64,000 nucleotides of DNA, from positions 52,503,001 through 52,567,000 of the forward strand of contig BRKX01000007.1 of assembly GCA_026008535.1 (NCBI GenBank). Direction: 5' to 3'. The translations under genes and the position numbers were made by a program. Numbering within the stretch: position 1 is the stretch's first letter; every line of letters begins with the position of its first letter. Shown one piece after another: positions 1 to 12,370 of this stretch. The notes beneath the pieces are model-generated. The model was not told the DNA's origin. It did no database searches and worked only from the letters and a program-made list of their open reading frames with translations. Origin of the DNA: Perilla frutescens (taxonomy: Eukaryota > Streptophyta > Magnoliopsida > Lamiales > Lamiaceae).

Positions 1-171
1 GATTTCGTCGTTATTAGGCCAAAATTCTTTTTAAAGTTAAAGCATGTTGTTGCATGTTAATTTCAAGTATGTCGGTTATAAGAAAATTCGGGTTAATTGT
101 TCTTCGTGTTCGTCGAAGAATCAACGAACACGAAGAAGTCAGTTGAAGAACACAGTTGAAGAAACCCAGTT

Positions 172-223
<52 letters not shown>

Positions 224-2004
224 CCCCGCGGAGGGGGGGTGCGCCGCCGCGCCACACCCCCCTCGGCCGTGCCTAGCTCGCCGGGGGCGGGGAGCCCGCC
301 GGGGCAAGGTGGCCCTGCGGCGGGGGGGGGGGGGAGCCCGCCGACGCCCATGTGCGCCGCGGCGGCCCCCTTCTCCGTGTTGTTTTCCGCCGTTTCTTTT
401 CCAGCTATTTCCGTACCCTCTTCCCGAGCTTTTCAAGCTTTTCAAGTCGTGTTATTTCCAAGTTATTTTCAAGTTAAATTTTAGAGAAGCAATCAAGATA
501 TTCTCAATTTATTTCGAGTAATCTATTCAAGTTATTCTTTGTCTAAAAATTAGGAAATCATGTCGAGATGTTCTTTAAATAAATTCTTCTTGAAATTTAT
601 AAAGTCGTAAAGTTGTGCAATCTGTAAATAAATCTTAGATTTTAGTCTTCGAGTAAAATGTCATTATTTCTCGCTTTAGATAGTCAATTTCTTCAAAGGA
701 GGTCGCTTTTGTAGGCGGAAGTGAGCCTCATAGGAAATCGGAGAAGGATCTTCAGCTCGTTGCTTCATCTTCTGTCCAGTAATTGAGGTGGGTAAATCTA
801 TACTCATCTAAAGTTTGAGCTAATAAACTCTAGAAGCATATAGGGCAAATGAGATATCCAATAAAGCATTTTTGCTCTACCTGATCGATCTCTGTACAAG
901 GAAGGAAGGGAAGAAAGATATTATGTTCTAATTAAGCTCTTGAGCATGTTTAGAAATGCTAGAAATATTAAAGTATTGTTATGCTTAGCATGTGATGTTT
1001 AGAATAGTCTTTAGTTGAAATTCGTATTCATTTACGTTCATCTCCTTGTATTGAATGTTTATACTGTGTTAAGGCTCGTAAGTTAAGAATTAAGGATTGC
1101 CTTGTTAAGGTAGCGTTAAATCCCCTATAGGCCAAGATTATGCTTTATTAAAGGACTAGCCCTTAGACGTTGCTCTAAGTTTGGTTTTGCTAGCAAGATG
1201 AAGGAAGAAAGGAACTTAGCATTTCGCTTAAGCAGAAATTGAGCTCACAACTTTTAGAGGGAGTCACTGCTGGGTTAATTCCCTCGCAAACTCGTTTGGA
1301 TATTTGAGGTAACCCCTCTTCTATCCCATAGCATGCCTAAGGGTACAGTTGACATCAGGTTTGAGCCAAGGTTGGGCCCAAAAGTAAAGAAAAGGTTTTG
1401 CGGATATGGAGAGGGCTTTTGCGTTTTGCTCTCCATATACCGCCAGTTCATTGTTGGATATTTCTCAAGTTATTAAAGAAGCTTTCATTAAAAACCCACT
1501 GGGTACATTAGTGCTCACGCCCTCTTTTTCAAATGTTTTCAGGTTGAGATGCCGAGGATGATGGTGGCTGTGGATGTGGGTTGACTGCCAAGATTGTTTT
1601 GCTATTATATAAGTTTCTTTGAAATCCCATTATGTGTTCTACTACTCTGATTAACTCTTTTTAAATTCCGTTCAAGGTTCTATTATGATTATTCGAGGTT
1701 CTCAGAATATTCCCAGACGATTACATATATATAAGACGAATATTAAGGTTATTTCCGCTTTCTGAGTATGTTTTCCTTTCGCCTATAAAAGATACTATAT
1801 TTGTTGGTATCTGATTAGTTAGCCGTTTTATTCCGCTAAAGCATGTTTCCTTCTTAATCAAATAAACCCAAGTGTCATCAACTATCTTCAAAGCGTACCT
1901 TTATTCTTAAACTTCTTCATTAATCTTCTGACTTTACTCGTTAAATCCCTTAATAACACCCCGTCCCCATTCGTTAATCCCTATCTCGGGACCGGGCTGT
2001 TACA
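1..2004 (+). repeat. 5' LTR of element 1, truncated by the window start
   Basis: Collinear with 9067-11034, with scattered substitutions. It ends in GGGCTGTTACA directly before the primer binding site. It carries an (AG)n run and a GC-rich patch near its left edge. A block at 1494-1552 is also recognisable in the LTRs of the minus-strand Tekay element. Confidence 0.93.
174..216. repeat. (AG)n microsatellite inside the LTR
   Basis: About 21 uninterrupted AG units. The matching site in the 3' LTR (about 9239-9255) has only a few units, so the tract expanded or contracted after the LTRs were copied. The following 220-370 is GC-rich with homopolymeric G runs. Confidence 0.95.
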
Positions 2005-2006
2005 GA

Positions 2007-2022
2007 TGGTATCAGGGCCAGG
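2007..2022 (+). other. Primer binding site (iMet tRNA type)
   Basis: TGGTATCAGGGCCAGG starts two bases after the LTR end. It resembles the plant initiator-Met PBS TGGTATCAGAGC with one substitution. The stretch 2023-2735 is untranslated leader, with no ORF I can support. Confidence 0.85.
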
Positions 2023-2735
2023 TTGCAACTCTGCAGACCTGTCTCTTTGTTTAAGTTAAAGTTAAGTGTTTATGTGCATATGAATTGCTTCGTGATAAGT
2101 TACAGTAGCAACCCACAGCTTGCCATCACCCTCGTATCTTCAACAAAAATCGAGGTATGATAGTATAGAGATTTTAGATTTTGAATTCATAATTTTTTAC
2201 TATCGAAAACGAAGAGATTTGAGCAAGCATGCCTCTTTTATGGATAAGGGGAAAACCTTGATAATGAAATTCAAAGTAAAAATTATTCGGGTAAAATGAT
2301 TTCCTGAGGAAAAAGGTTTGTGAAAGAAGTTCTCGATCACAAAGAAAAGTGTTTAAAAAACTTATTTTTAAACATATGTCTTAACAAAAGATAAAAGTTT
2401 CGAAGAAGAGTTCTAGATTTAAAAGAAAAGGGTTGATTCATTCTCGAATTTTTGTTTTAAAGGAAAAGGTAAAGTTTATGATCAAAGACTTGGGCACCAA
2501 AATTTTTGTAAAAGTCAACTGCAAAAAGGATCTATGCATGCAAGATAAGTAGTCTGAATCTAAATGATAGCATGATCTCAGGAGAACCATAGGTCTCCCT
2601 TTTATAATCTAGACTGATTAAGCTTCATATTTCTAGATAGTTAAGCTTCGTTCGATTGCTAGGAATAATGTGCCTCTTTTCCGCCCTGTTTAAGAAATGA
2701 ACGACTTTGGAGGAATGCCATGAAAGGTATCTGAC

Positions 2736-3227
2736 TTGGAAACATGCATCCGCATGTGTGAGCAAGCACCGGCCGCTGAGAGGCCAGCAATGTACCGCAT
2801 TCTGCAAAGCACCATCACCCGTGATCCCGAGACGCATGCTGTAATCGGGAACTTAACAGAATTCTCTTCAGCCTTGATGGCTCTTTGGGAGTTAAAGTAT
2901 GGCTATGTGAATGCTCTAGTCGAGCAAAATCCTTCATCCGTGACGGAACCAGAACTGCTAAGGGCGACTCTGAACAGTCCTCCTAAATTTCAAGCACTGT
3001 GTCCATGCGCTGAAGGAACCTTAGAAGCAAGACCTTTGATCATCCAGGACACCGAGTTTTTGTCCTCTAGAATGCACCAGTAGGCCCCTGCCTATCAACC
3101 AGTTGCCCCTCAGAATCTAGGACAGCGAATGCCCCATCAGTTCTCCGAAGGAAGCTTAAGGAAATTCAAGTTCGAGGTACCAGAGACAGATGAAACAGAG
3201 GAAGAAGGGGACCTAGCATATAGTTAA
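2736..3227 (+). pseudogene. Extra ORF upstream of gag (remnant), homologous to the ORF at 30444-31090
   Basis: The frame runs 2736-3083, has one in-frame TAG at 3081, then continues to TAA at 3225. I do not recognise the protein family. It lies between the PBS and gag, exactly where the minus-strand Tekay element carries its own extra ORF. The shared pattern is a T..RDP[DE]T...IG core, then a spaced F, L, W and L, then G. Both copies also end in an acidic DETEEE tail (here about residues 154-159). Homology seems to extend upstream in another frame (about 2700-2735), implying a frameshift. Function unknown; it is not a gag zinc-knuckle protein and shows no catalytic motif I can name. Confidence 0.7.
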
Positions 3228-3837
3228 GCTTTAGAAGTAGGCAAAGGAGGTGTTGTTGTCAGAACACCTTGCTGACCTGTTGTCCGTTTATCCGCTTTAA
3301 TCCAGATCTTATTCTGAAAATGTATTAACCAACCTTTTAGATTTTGATAGCAGCAGTAATTCTCCAAAAGGTAGCCCTCTTTTTGGATGTAACCAAGAAC
3401 CTCTTTCTTATTTATGCCAAAAGTCCTCTTATGAGGCAATTTTTCCGCTTTGCTTGATCTATCCTGCGCAATCTAAAGACTTTATCGAAAGGTATTTCAT
3501 TTTGCTTCGTGCAAATTCGAGCGATTATCTCTAATATGTAGGATTCTTTAGAATGTCGTTGAGAAGACATCAAGCCAAGAGAACGAGGCCGCAAGCAAGC
3601 AAGTCCTGAACCGCGACTCAAGAGCCAAGAATGAGTTTCTCAAACACAACCTTTCTGTTCTAATAGTCTAGGAGACCCGATGGGAGTCGAGAAATGGGTT
3701 ATTCTTTAGAAGTGAATTTTCAATTTTATAGTCTGATCGGAGAATGAGGAATTAGGTTGTGCTCTTTTATGAATACAAACTTCGGGTAGGAGTCCGTTCA
3801 AAGGATGATAAATTTGAGGCAGTGAGCATAGTATGAT

Positions 3838-6800
3838 TGGGAAGGTTTCAAGTACGAGTTATATCAGAAGTATATCCCGAACTGTTCATAAGGCAAAAAA
3901 GGTAGAGATCTGGAGCTAGAAGCAAGGAAAGAGGACGTTGTCAACATACGATCAAGAGTTGGACCAGTTATCAAGGCATAACCCGCATTTGTGGTTTCAG
4001 ACGAGAAGAAAACGCGTATAGATCAGGTCGCTTTGTTGTATCCCTTCTAATAAGTGAAAGTGATTCCCGTATGTCATCTTTTCCAGCCAAGTATAGCTAA
4101 TTGAAGGCCAACCGACTCATGCTATTTCATAGCAACCTAGTAAAGAAGAAGATGCTTGAAGATCAAGGAAAGAAAGAGAAAGAACCTGAAGAAGATCGTT
4201 AAGCAGATAGACCTAGAAGTGGTAGATTAAAAGTTTCAGTAAGATAAGAAGTTTTGACGAGTCTATTCATTCATTCTCGTATCAATTAAAACAATCACCT
4301 TTCAACAGCTTCATATTAATTGAAATTCTTCATTTATATCATTTGAATTTCTTCAATATTATATCCTTTTGGACAAATTATAATCTTTCGATGATACTTC
4401 TTTAATCATCCGAAATCAGTGATAGCATTCCCTTGTTAAAGTTATGCTGACGCCTTTGCAAATATTCAGTACAGTTCTCAGTTGTTAATCATCGATTGTC
4501 TCCCATACGTTTGCTACACGCAAAAACCCCTTTTGAGTTTATAAGTCCTCTAAAAAAGTAATGTTTTTAGTATAAGTAACCCAGTGTTATATCTCTTTCC
4601 GCTTTTGGAACTTGTTAAAGAATTATTGATCAAGATAAAGTCCTCACTCAGAGGCAATCATTTTGTTCTGCTCCCACTCATAGAGCTCGAGTGTGGATCC
4701 TTGATTAGAGCAGAGAGTATAAAGCAATGTTCCTTTGGAAGAATAAGAGAGAGTAGTCTCAATAGGAAGAAGAATCCAAGTATGATAGTTAGTGCCCTTC
4801 TAGTAGGACGCGAATCTCTAAAAGTGATTTTTCAGCTCGTCCAGTATTAAGAGGCAATCTGAGGAATGACGTCAGATAAGCTCTAAGCTTACGTTCAAGT
4901 TCCAGTCATGCGGACTTTACGTCTACAAGTGATGGTGATCCCCAGTAGGGACTATAAAGTCAGAATACCGTCGAAAAGCGGTTGCGACGAAGAAAGAGGA
5001 AGGAGAGCTTGCAATAGAAGACATTTCAAGCACAAGAAAATTTTGAAGACGTATTTCCAAAAGGTGCTATCAGAACTACCACCATATAGGCAAGTGGAAT
5101 CCACTATCGGTTTAGAACCAGGAGCTGCACCAGTCGAAAGCCCTTTACAGAGTGGCGCTTAAGGAGTCGCAAGAACTCAAGGTTCAACTACAAGAGTTAT
5201 TAGACCTAGGTTTTATCCAACCTAGTGTGTCGCCTTGGAAAGTTCCAATCTTGTTCGTGAAGAAGAAGGATGGCACATTGAGAATGTGCATCGACTATAG
5301 AAGGCTTAATAAGCTGACCATCAAGAATCGATACCCTCACCCAAGAATAGATGATCTCTTTGATCAAGCTTAAGGGAGCAAGTGTCTTCTCAAAGATAGA
5401 CTTATGATCTGGGTATCATCAGCTGAAGATCTGAAAGGAGGAGATTCCTAATACTACTTTTAGGACTCGCTTTGGGCATTACGAGTTTGTGGTAATGCCG
5501 TTCAAATTGACCAGCGCCCCAACAGTGTTCATGGATTTATTGAATCAGGTTTTTACCCGTATCTAGATAAGTTTGCGCTAGTTTTCATAGATGATATCCT
5601 CATCTATTCGAAGGATGAAGAGGAGCATCAAGAGCACCTAAGGGTGGTGCTGGAGAAGTTAAAGAAGAGAAAGACTTTATGCTAAGTTTAGTAAGTGTGA
5701 GTTTTGGCTTAAAGAAGTTATGTTTCTAGGTCATATGGTTTCAGTAGAAGGAATCAAGGTAGATCCAGCTAAGATTGAAGCTGCAAGCAACTCGAAGTCT
5801 CCAAGGAACGTGAATGAGATAGGAAGTTTTCTAGGACTCACGGGATTCTTTCGTAGATTCATCGAAGGATTCTCGTCCATAGCTAAGGCCATGTGAGTGT
5901 TGAGGAAGGACTTCAAGTTTAGGTGGACGCCCGAGTGCGAGGAAAGTTTCAAGAAAGAAGATGTTAACCACTAGCCCGATGATTGGCCATTTCGGAAGAA
6001 AATGAAGATTTCATGGTTTATGCTTATGCGTCGAGAAAATGATTAGGATGCGTGCTGAAGAAGAGAGGAAAGGTAATCACTTATGCTTCGAGGCAGCTTA
6101 AGAATCACAAGTAGAACTACCTCACGCATGATTTAGATCTAGCAGTGGTTGTTTTTGCGCTAAAGATCTGGAGGCACTATCTCTACGGAGCCAAGTGTAA
6201 GACTCTTCTCAAGATCACAAGAGTCTAAAGTATTTCTTCAAGCAAAAGGATCCTAGCATAAGGCAGAGAAGATGGTTAAGAACTTGTAACGGATTACGAT
6301 TGCATGACTCACTACCACCTAGGCAAGGAGAATGTGGTAGCAGATGCCCTAAGTAGGAAAGAAAAGGCAGAGTTAGGATTCATTTTAGTTCAGAAGCAGC
6401 TTCGATAAGGAATTTAAGAAGTTAAGGATCGAGGTGCTAACACCACCTAGAATCAATTAAGCACAAATCGCCGCGATAGTCGCTCATCCCGACTCGAGAC
6501 AAAGGATAGTTAAGGTTTGGAAATGAAATAAGTTTCTCGAGAAGAAAAGCCTAGAAGCACGATTATATAGCACACAAGACTTCACAGAAGCCGCCGATAA
6601 AGCGCTCTTACTCAAAGGAAAGCTTTATGTGCCAAGCAAGAAAGAACTAAATGAGGAAATCATGTGCAAGGCACATGACAAGCCACATATGGCACATCCC
6701 GGAAGCACCAAGATGTATCGAGACCTCAAAAAGAACTTCTAGCAGAATAACATAAAGAGAAAAGTAGCCGCCTTCGTAGAAAGGTGTTGATTTGTCAACA

Positions 6801-7918
6801 AGCGGAGCCTTGCATCAAAAACCTTCTGGTTGCTCCAACCCATAGAAATTCCTGAATGGAAGTAGGATCATAGTAGTATAGGCTTTGTGGTAGGATTACC
6901 AAAGTCTAAGTGGTGGAATACCGCTATTTGGGTAATTGTGAATTGATTATTGAAAGCAGCACCTCTCATTGATGTTATCATGACAGATGGGCTAGATCAA
7001 TTAGCCCAGATGTATGATAGGAAATTTGTGCATAATGCACGATGTGCTGGTCTCGATTATATCGGATCGTGATACGAGATTTACGTCAAGATTTTGGAGG
7101 AATATACAAGAGGCAATGGGATGAAAGCTCAATTTCAGCACGGCCTTTCATCCTCGAATGAATGGCCAGTCTAAAAGGACTATTCAGAATCTAGAAGACA
7201 TGCTTAGAGGAGTATTCATCGATCACAGAAGCAGCTGGGAGGAGCTACTGTAATTGATAAAAGTTGCGTACAACAACAGCTACCAGTCATCGATCGGTAT
7301 AGCCCTTATGAAGCCCTGTTCAGAAGAAAGTGTAAATCGTCCTTGTATTGGGATGAAGTTAAAGAGAGAAGGATACTTGGACCTGAAATGGTCCTGGAAG
7401 CGGTCCAGAAGATCGAGCTTGTTCATCAGCAAATCAAGAAAATTCAAGACAGACATAAGGCTTACACAGACGAAAGAAGAACGGAACTAAGATTCGACAT
7501 TAAAGATAGTATTCTGGTAAATGTCTCCGTCAAGGAGTGGTTCGTTTTGCCAACGAAACAAGTTAAGGCCCATATTTATTGGACCTTTTGAGATGTAGAA
7601 AAGGTGAATAAAGTAGCCTATAGGTTGACCTTACCACCCAACCTGAGTGATGTTCATGAGGTCTTTTCATGTCTCAATGTTGAGAAAGTACGTGTTTGAT
7701 CCAAAGCACGTGATTTGCAAGGAAGAGATAGTCCTGAATGAGGACTTAGCCTATGAAGAGAAGCCCAGGCCTTTGTGAGTTAAAAGATCCGGAAGTTAAG
7801 GAACAAGGAGATCAATCTTGTAAAGATGATCTGGAACCTTCATGGTTCAGAGGAAGCAACATGGGAACTCGAATCCGAGCTACTCAAAAAGTACCCCGAT
7901 ATCGTTTATCATAGTTAG
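3838..7918 (+). pseudogene. Decayed gag-pol of element 1 (Ty3/gypsy with chromodomain)
   Basis: Gag is visible only as a short stretch (about 3838-3895) matching the capsid segment ending YQKYIPNC. RT is clearest at 5152-5370, with the LDLGFIQPSVSPW and VKKKDGTLRMCIDYR blocks. The RT active-site segment VFIDDILIYS is at about 5582-5612. RNase H lies at about 5990-6370, ending in ENVVADALSRK. The integrase HHCC region is near 6660-6800 and the core near 6850-7260. The C-terminal chromodomain end (EEATWELESELLKKYPD) is at about 7850-7905. At least a dozen stops and several frameshifts exclude a functional product. Order and motifs place it with Tekay/Del chromoviruses. Confidence 0.88.
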
Positions 7919-7938
7919 TAAATTTCAGGACGAAATTT

Positions 7939-7955
7939 CTTTAAGGGGGGTAGGA
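7939..7955 (+). other. Polypurine tract of element 1
   Basis: TTTAAGGGGGGTAGGA lies immediately before the 3' LTR TGTAACACCCC. This is the expected plus-strand priming site. Confidence 0.85.
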
Positions 7956-10900
7956 TGTAACACCCCAGATTTTTGATTAAGGTTTAGAGGATTCTTAATG
8001 ATAATTAAGAAGTTAAGGAAGAAAATTAATTAAGGTTAATTGAGGTCAGATGTCAGTCACGACTTTAAGGGTCAGTTTTCATGAAAATCATCTTTTCGGA
8101 AAATTTGATCTTAATTCTTTTATGGTCATTCGTGGTCTTGTTAGAAAGGTTTTAACTCAAGGAGTATGCCGGTGTTTTTGGATTTTAATTCTGAAGTCAA
8201 TTAAGTTCCCAGTGATGAAAAGCGTATTTAAAGGATGAATGAATAGTAACTTTTGCGTGCGTTCGTGTTTTGAGAAATTTACGAAATCCTCCTCGTTGAT
8301 ACGAGTCTAGTTCTGTCAGGCCCCTCTTATGGGAAATGACCCAAGGATTCCGTTGGCGTTTCACGAATCAAGTTGGTTCACTAGTATTCGAGCCAATGAG
8401 TCTCCCGGTATTTTTAGATTTCGTGTCTGAAGTCATTTGGACCTCGACATCGAATAAAACAATTTTTAACCGAACTCAGGGTAACTTTTGCAGTATTCTT
8501 GCACTGAAGTGGCTCCCTTTAGAAGCCAAAGCTTTTTCTATAAATACAAGGCCACCCCCTTTGCATTCGTTTGCTCATTTCTATCCATTTCACTTCATAG
8601 AGAGTGGGAAAGCTCGTGAGAGCCGAGAAAGTTCTGTCAAGTAAAAAAAGCGTTCTTCGTGAGTGTTTTGCAAGACGACGAGCGGAGTGGCGTTGAAGGG
8701 ATGCGGTGAGGGAATGTGTTAGGGGCGCTGTTGGGTTGTGGCAGGCGGCTCTGCCGCCGTTGCAACTCGACGAGACGCCGAGCTAGCCACTTTCCTTCGA
8801 CGCACCTAACCCCGTCCATTCTTGTTCATCGGTCTCGATCTCCATTTCTTTTTCCGTCTTTAAATTCCGCATTTACTTTCCGTTCTTTACGTTATTCGCG
8901 TTCTTCATTATTGCTCGTTTACCTTCCGTCTAAGTTGTATTTCAATTTTTATTGAAGTTCCAAGTTAATAACATTTACATTATATTTTTCGCTTTATTCC
9001 TATCGTTATTATTCTTGAGATTAGCCTCATTTATTCAATTTAAATTCCGTTCAAGCTATATTTAAAGATTTCATCGTTATTATGCCAAAATTCTTTTTAA
9101 AGTTAAAACATGTTGTTGCATGTTAATTTCAAGTATGTCGGTTTTAAGAAAATTCGGGTTAATTGTTCTTCGTGTTCGTCGAAGAATCAACGAACACGAA
9201 GAACTCAGTTGAAGAACACAGTTGAAGAAACCCAGTTGAAGAGAGAGAGAGATAGAAAAGGAGCCCCGCGGAGGGGGGTGCACCGCCGCGCCTAGCCCGC
9301 CAGGGACGGGGAGCCCGCCGGGGCAAGGTGGCCCCGCGGTGGGGGGGAGCCCGTCGGCGCCCATGTGCGCCACGGCGGCCCCCTTCTCCGTGTTGTTTTC
9401 CGCCGTTTCTTTTCCAGCTATTTCCGTACCCTCTTCCCGAGCTTTCCAAGCTTTTCAAGTCGTGTTATTTCCAAGTTATTTTTAAGTTAAATTTTAGAGA
9501 AGCAATCAAGATATTCTCAATTTATTTCGAGTAATCTATTCAAGTTATTCTTTGTCTAAAAATTGGGAAATCAAGTCGAGATCTTCTTTAAATATATTTT
9601 TCTCAAAATTTATAAAGTTGTAAAGTCGTGGAATCTGTAAATAAATCTTAGATTTTAGTCTTTGAGTAAAATGTCATTATTTCTCGCTTTAGATAGTCAA
9701 TTTCTTCAAAGGAGGTCGCTAGGTCGATGATTCGACTTTTGTAGGAGGAAGTGAGCCTCATAGGAAATCGAAGAAGGATCTTCAGCTCGTTGCTTCATCT
9801 TCTGTCCAGTAATCGAGGTGGGTAAATCTATACTCATCTAAAGTTTGAGCTAATAAGCTCTAGAAGCATATAGGACAAATGAGATATCCAATAAAACATT
9901 TTTGCTCTACCTGATCGATCTCTGTACAAGGAAGGAAGGGAAGAAAGATATTATGTTCTAATTAAGCTCTTGAGCATGTTTAAAAATGCTAGAAATATTA
10001 AAGTATTGTTATGCTTAGCATGTGATGTTTAGAAAAGTCTTTAGTTGAAATTCATATTCATTTATGTTCATCTCCTTGTATTGAATGTTTATACTGTGTT
10101 AAGGCTCATAAGTTAAGAATTAAGGATTGCCTTGTTAGGGTAGCGTTAAATCCCCTATAGGCCAAGATTATGCTTTATTAAAAGACTAGCCCTTAGACGT
10201 TGCTCTAAGTTTGGTTTTGCTAGCAAGATGAAGGAAGAAAGGAACTTAGCATTTCGCTTAAGCAGAAATTGAGCTCACAACTTTTAGAGGAAGTCACTGC
10301 TGGGTTAATTCCCTCGCAAACTCGTTTGGATATTTGAGGTAACCCCTCTTCTATCCCATAGCATGCCTAAGGGTACAGTTGACATCAGGTTTGAGCCAAG
10401 GTTGGGCCCAAAAGTAAAGAAAAGGTTTTCCGGATATGGAGAGGGCTTTTGCGTTTTGCTCTCCATATACCGCCAGTTCATTGTTGGATATTTCTCAAGT
10501 TATTAAAGAAGCTTTCATTAAAAACCCACTGGGTACATTAGTGCTCCTGCCCTCTTTTTCAAATGTTTTCAGGTTGAGATGCCGAGGATGATGGTGGCTG
10601 TGGATGTGGTTTGACTGCCAAGATTGTTTTGCTATTATATAAGTTTCTTTGAAATCCCATTATGTGTTCTACTACTCTGATTAACTCTTTTTAAATTCCG
10701 TTCAAGGTTCTATTATGATTATTCGAGGTTCTAAGAATATTCCCAGACGATTACATATATATAAGACGAATATTGAGGTTATTTCCGCTTTCTGAGTATG
10801 TTTTCCTTTCGCCTATAAAAGAGCCTATATTTGTTGGTATCTGATTAGTTAGCCGTTTTATTCCGCTAAAGCATGTTTCCTTCTTAATCAAATAAACCCA

Positions 10901-11034
10901 AGTGTCATCAACTATCTTCAAAGCGTACCTTTATTCTTAAACTTCTTCATTAATCTTCTGAGTTTACTCGTTAAATCCCTTAATAACACCCCGTCCCCAT
11001 TCCTTAATCCCTATCTCGGGGCCGGGCTGTTACA
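7956..11034 (+). repeat. 3' LTR of element 1 (3,079 bp)
   Basis: Starts TGTAACACCCCAG and ends GGGCTGTTACA. The part from 9067 on matches 1-2004. A GC-rich patch sits at about 9262-9380. Its first 700 bp match, in reverse orientation, the LTR fragment at 55058-55636. Confidence 0.93.
8539..8546 (+). promoter_or_regulatory. Probable LTR TATA box
   Basis: TATAAATA in a pyrimidine-rich context about 585 bp into the 3' LTR. It is the best TATA match in this LTR; use not demonstrated. Confidence 0.55.
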
Positions 11035-11784
11035 GATGGTATCAGGGCCAGGTTGCAACTCTGCAGACCTGTCTCTTTGTTTAAGTTAAAGCTAAGTGTT
11101 TATGTGCATATGAATTGCTTCGTGATAAGTTACAGTAGCAACCCACAACTTGCTTCGTGATAAGTAAAGAAAAGGTTTTGCAGATATGGAGAGGGCTTTT
11201 GCGTTTTGCTCTCCATATACCACCAGTTCATTGTTGGATATTTCTCAAGTTATTAAAGAAGCTTTCATTAAAAACCCACTGGGTACATTAGTGCTCACGC
11301 CCTCTTTTTCAAATGTTTTCAGGTTGAGATGCCGAGGATGATGGTGGCTGTGGATGTGGGTTGGCTGCCAAGATTTTTTTGCTATTATATAAGTTTCTTT
11401 GAAATCCCATTATATGTTCTGCTACTCTGATTAACTCTTTTTAAATTCCGTTCAAGGTTCTATTATGATTATTCGAGGTTCTAAGAATATTCCCAGACGA
11501 TTACATATATATAAGACACATATTAAGGTTATTTCCGCTTTCTGAGTATGTTTTCCTTTCGCCTGTAAAAGAGCCTATGTTTGTTGGTATCTGATTAGTT
11601 AGCCGTTTTATTGCACTAAAGCATGTTTCCTTCTTAATCAAGTAAACTCGAGTATCATCAACTATCTTCAAAGCGTACCTTTATTCTTAAACTTCTTCGT
11701 TAATCTTCTGACTTTACTCGTTAAATCCCTTAATAACACCACGTCCCCATTCGTTAATCCCTATCTCGGGGCTGGGCTGTTACA
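11035..11784 (+). mobile_element. Tandem, internally deleted continuation: second PBS/leader plus partial third LTR
   Basis: After the 3' LTR the PBS and leader appear again (11035-11149, nearly identical to 2005-2119). A short filler (11150-11165) follows, and the sequence then jumps to LTR sequence equivalent to about 1386-2004, ending TGTTACA at 11784. This LTR-internal-LTR-(internal)-LTR arrangement is the footprint of unequal LTR recombination followed by deletion. Confidence 0.9.
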
Positions 11785-11902
11785 CATGGTTTCGGAACCG
11801 TACGGACGGTTACGGTTTGTAAACCGTAACCGTCAACTGTAATAGGGCGGTCCGGTTTCGGTTTGGCGGATGGATTTTTTCAAACCGCTGGTTTGGGCGG
11901 TT

Positions 11903-12074
11903 AACCGGCGGTTTGTATATATTTTTTTTTAACGGTCGAGATCACGATCCGCGTGATCTCGATCAACGGCTAGGTACGCACATAGGTGGATCACTGACGT
12001 GGAATCGCCGGTTTTGGAGCACAAACCGATGTTTTGGCCGAAAACCACCAGTTTGGGCTCCAAAACCGGCGGTT
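11903..12074. repeat. Left subterminal AACCGGCGGTT motifs of the hAT element
   Basis: Exact 11-mers at 11903-11913 and 12064-12074. The same word occurs three times near the right end. Subterminal repeats of this kind commonly bind hAT transposases; binding here is inferred. Confidence 0.7.
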
Positions 12075-12370
12075 CGACCGTGTTTTTTTTCAAAATTTTT
12101 CAAATTCGAATTTTAAATTTTTTCCCCCACTCCCCAATTTTCACCTATAAATACCCCATCTCCTCCACCATTTTCACTCACACCAAACTCTCAATCTCTC
12201 TCTCTATACTCAAATTCTCTCTATTTTAGCAATATCATTTTCTTATTCAAGTTTTCTTACAAGTTACAATTTTACGAAGTTACTCTCTCCACTCTCAATC
12301 TCTCAATATCTCGATTTCTTCATTTCTTCATTTCTACAATTCTACTCATTTCCTATCATCCCTAATCATC

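Larger units (their letters stand above)
1..11034 (+). mobile_element. Element 1: decayed Ty3/gypsy Tekay/Del-like LTR retrotransposon
   Basis: LTR-internal-LTR structure on the plus strand. Position 1 aligns with 9067, so about 1.1 kb of the 5' LTR lies outside the window. Order: partial 5' LTR (1-2004), PBS (2007-2022), leader, extra ORF, gag-protease-RT-RNase H-integrase-chromodomain remnants, purine tract, 3' LTR (7956-11034). Family signs are the TGTAACACCCC...GGGCTGTTACA ends, LTRs over 3 kb, and pol segments collinear with the better preserved element at 22542-34606. The pol is riddled with stops and frameshifts, so this is an old, non-autonomous copy. Confidence 0.9.

Noticed and set aside
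14..484. Frames through the (AG)n and GC-rich LTR segment
   Set aside because: Low-complexity Glu/Arg or Ser/Leu runs from the microsatellite; not conserved in the other LTR copy.
5152..5373. Endogenous pararetrovirus (caulimovirid) RT
   Set aside because: LTRs, PBS, integrase and a chromodomain end are present in the same element, so it is Ty3/gypsy.
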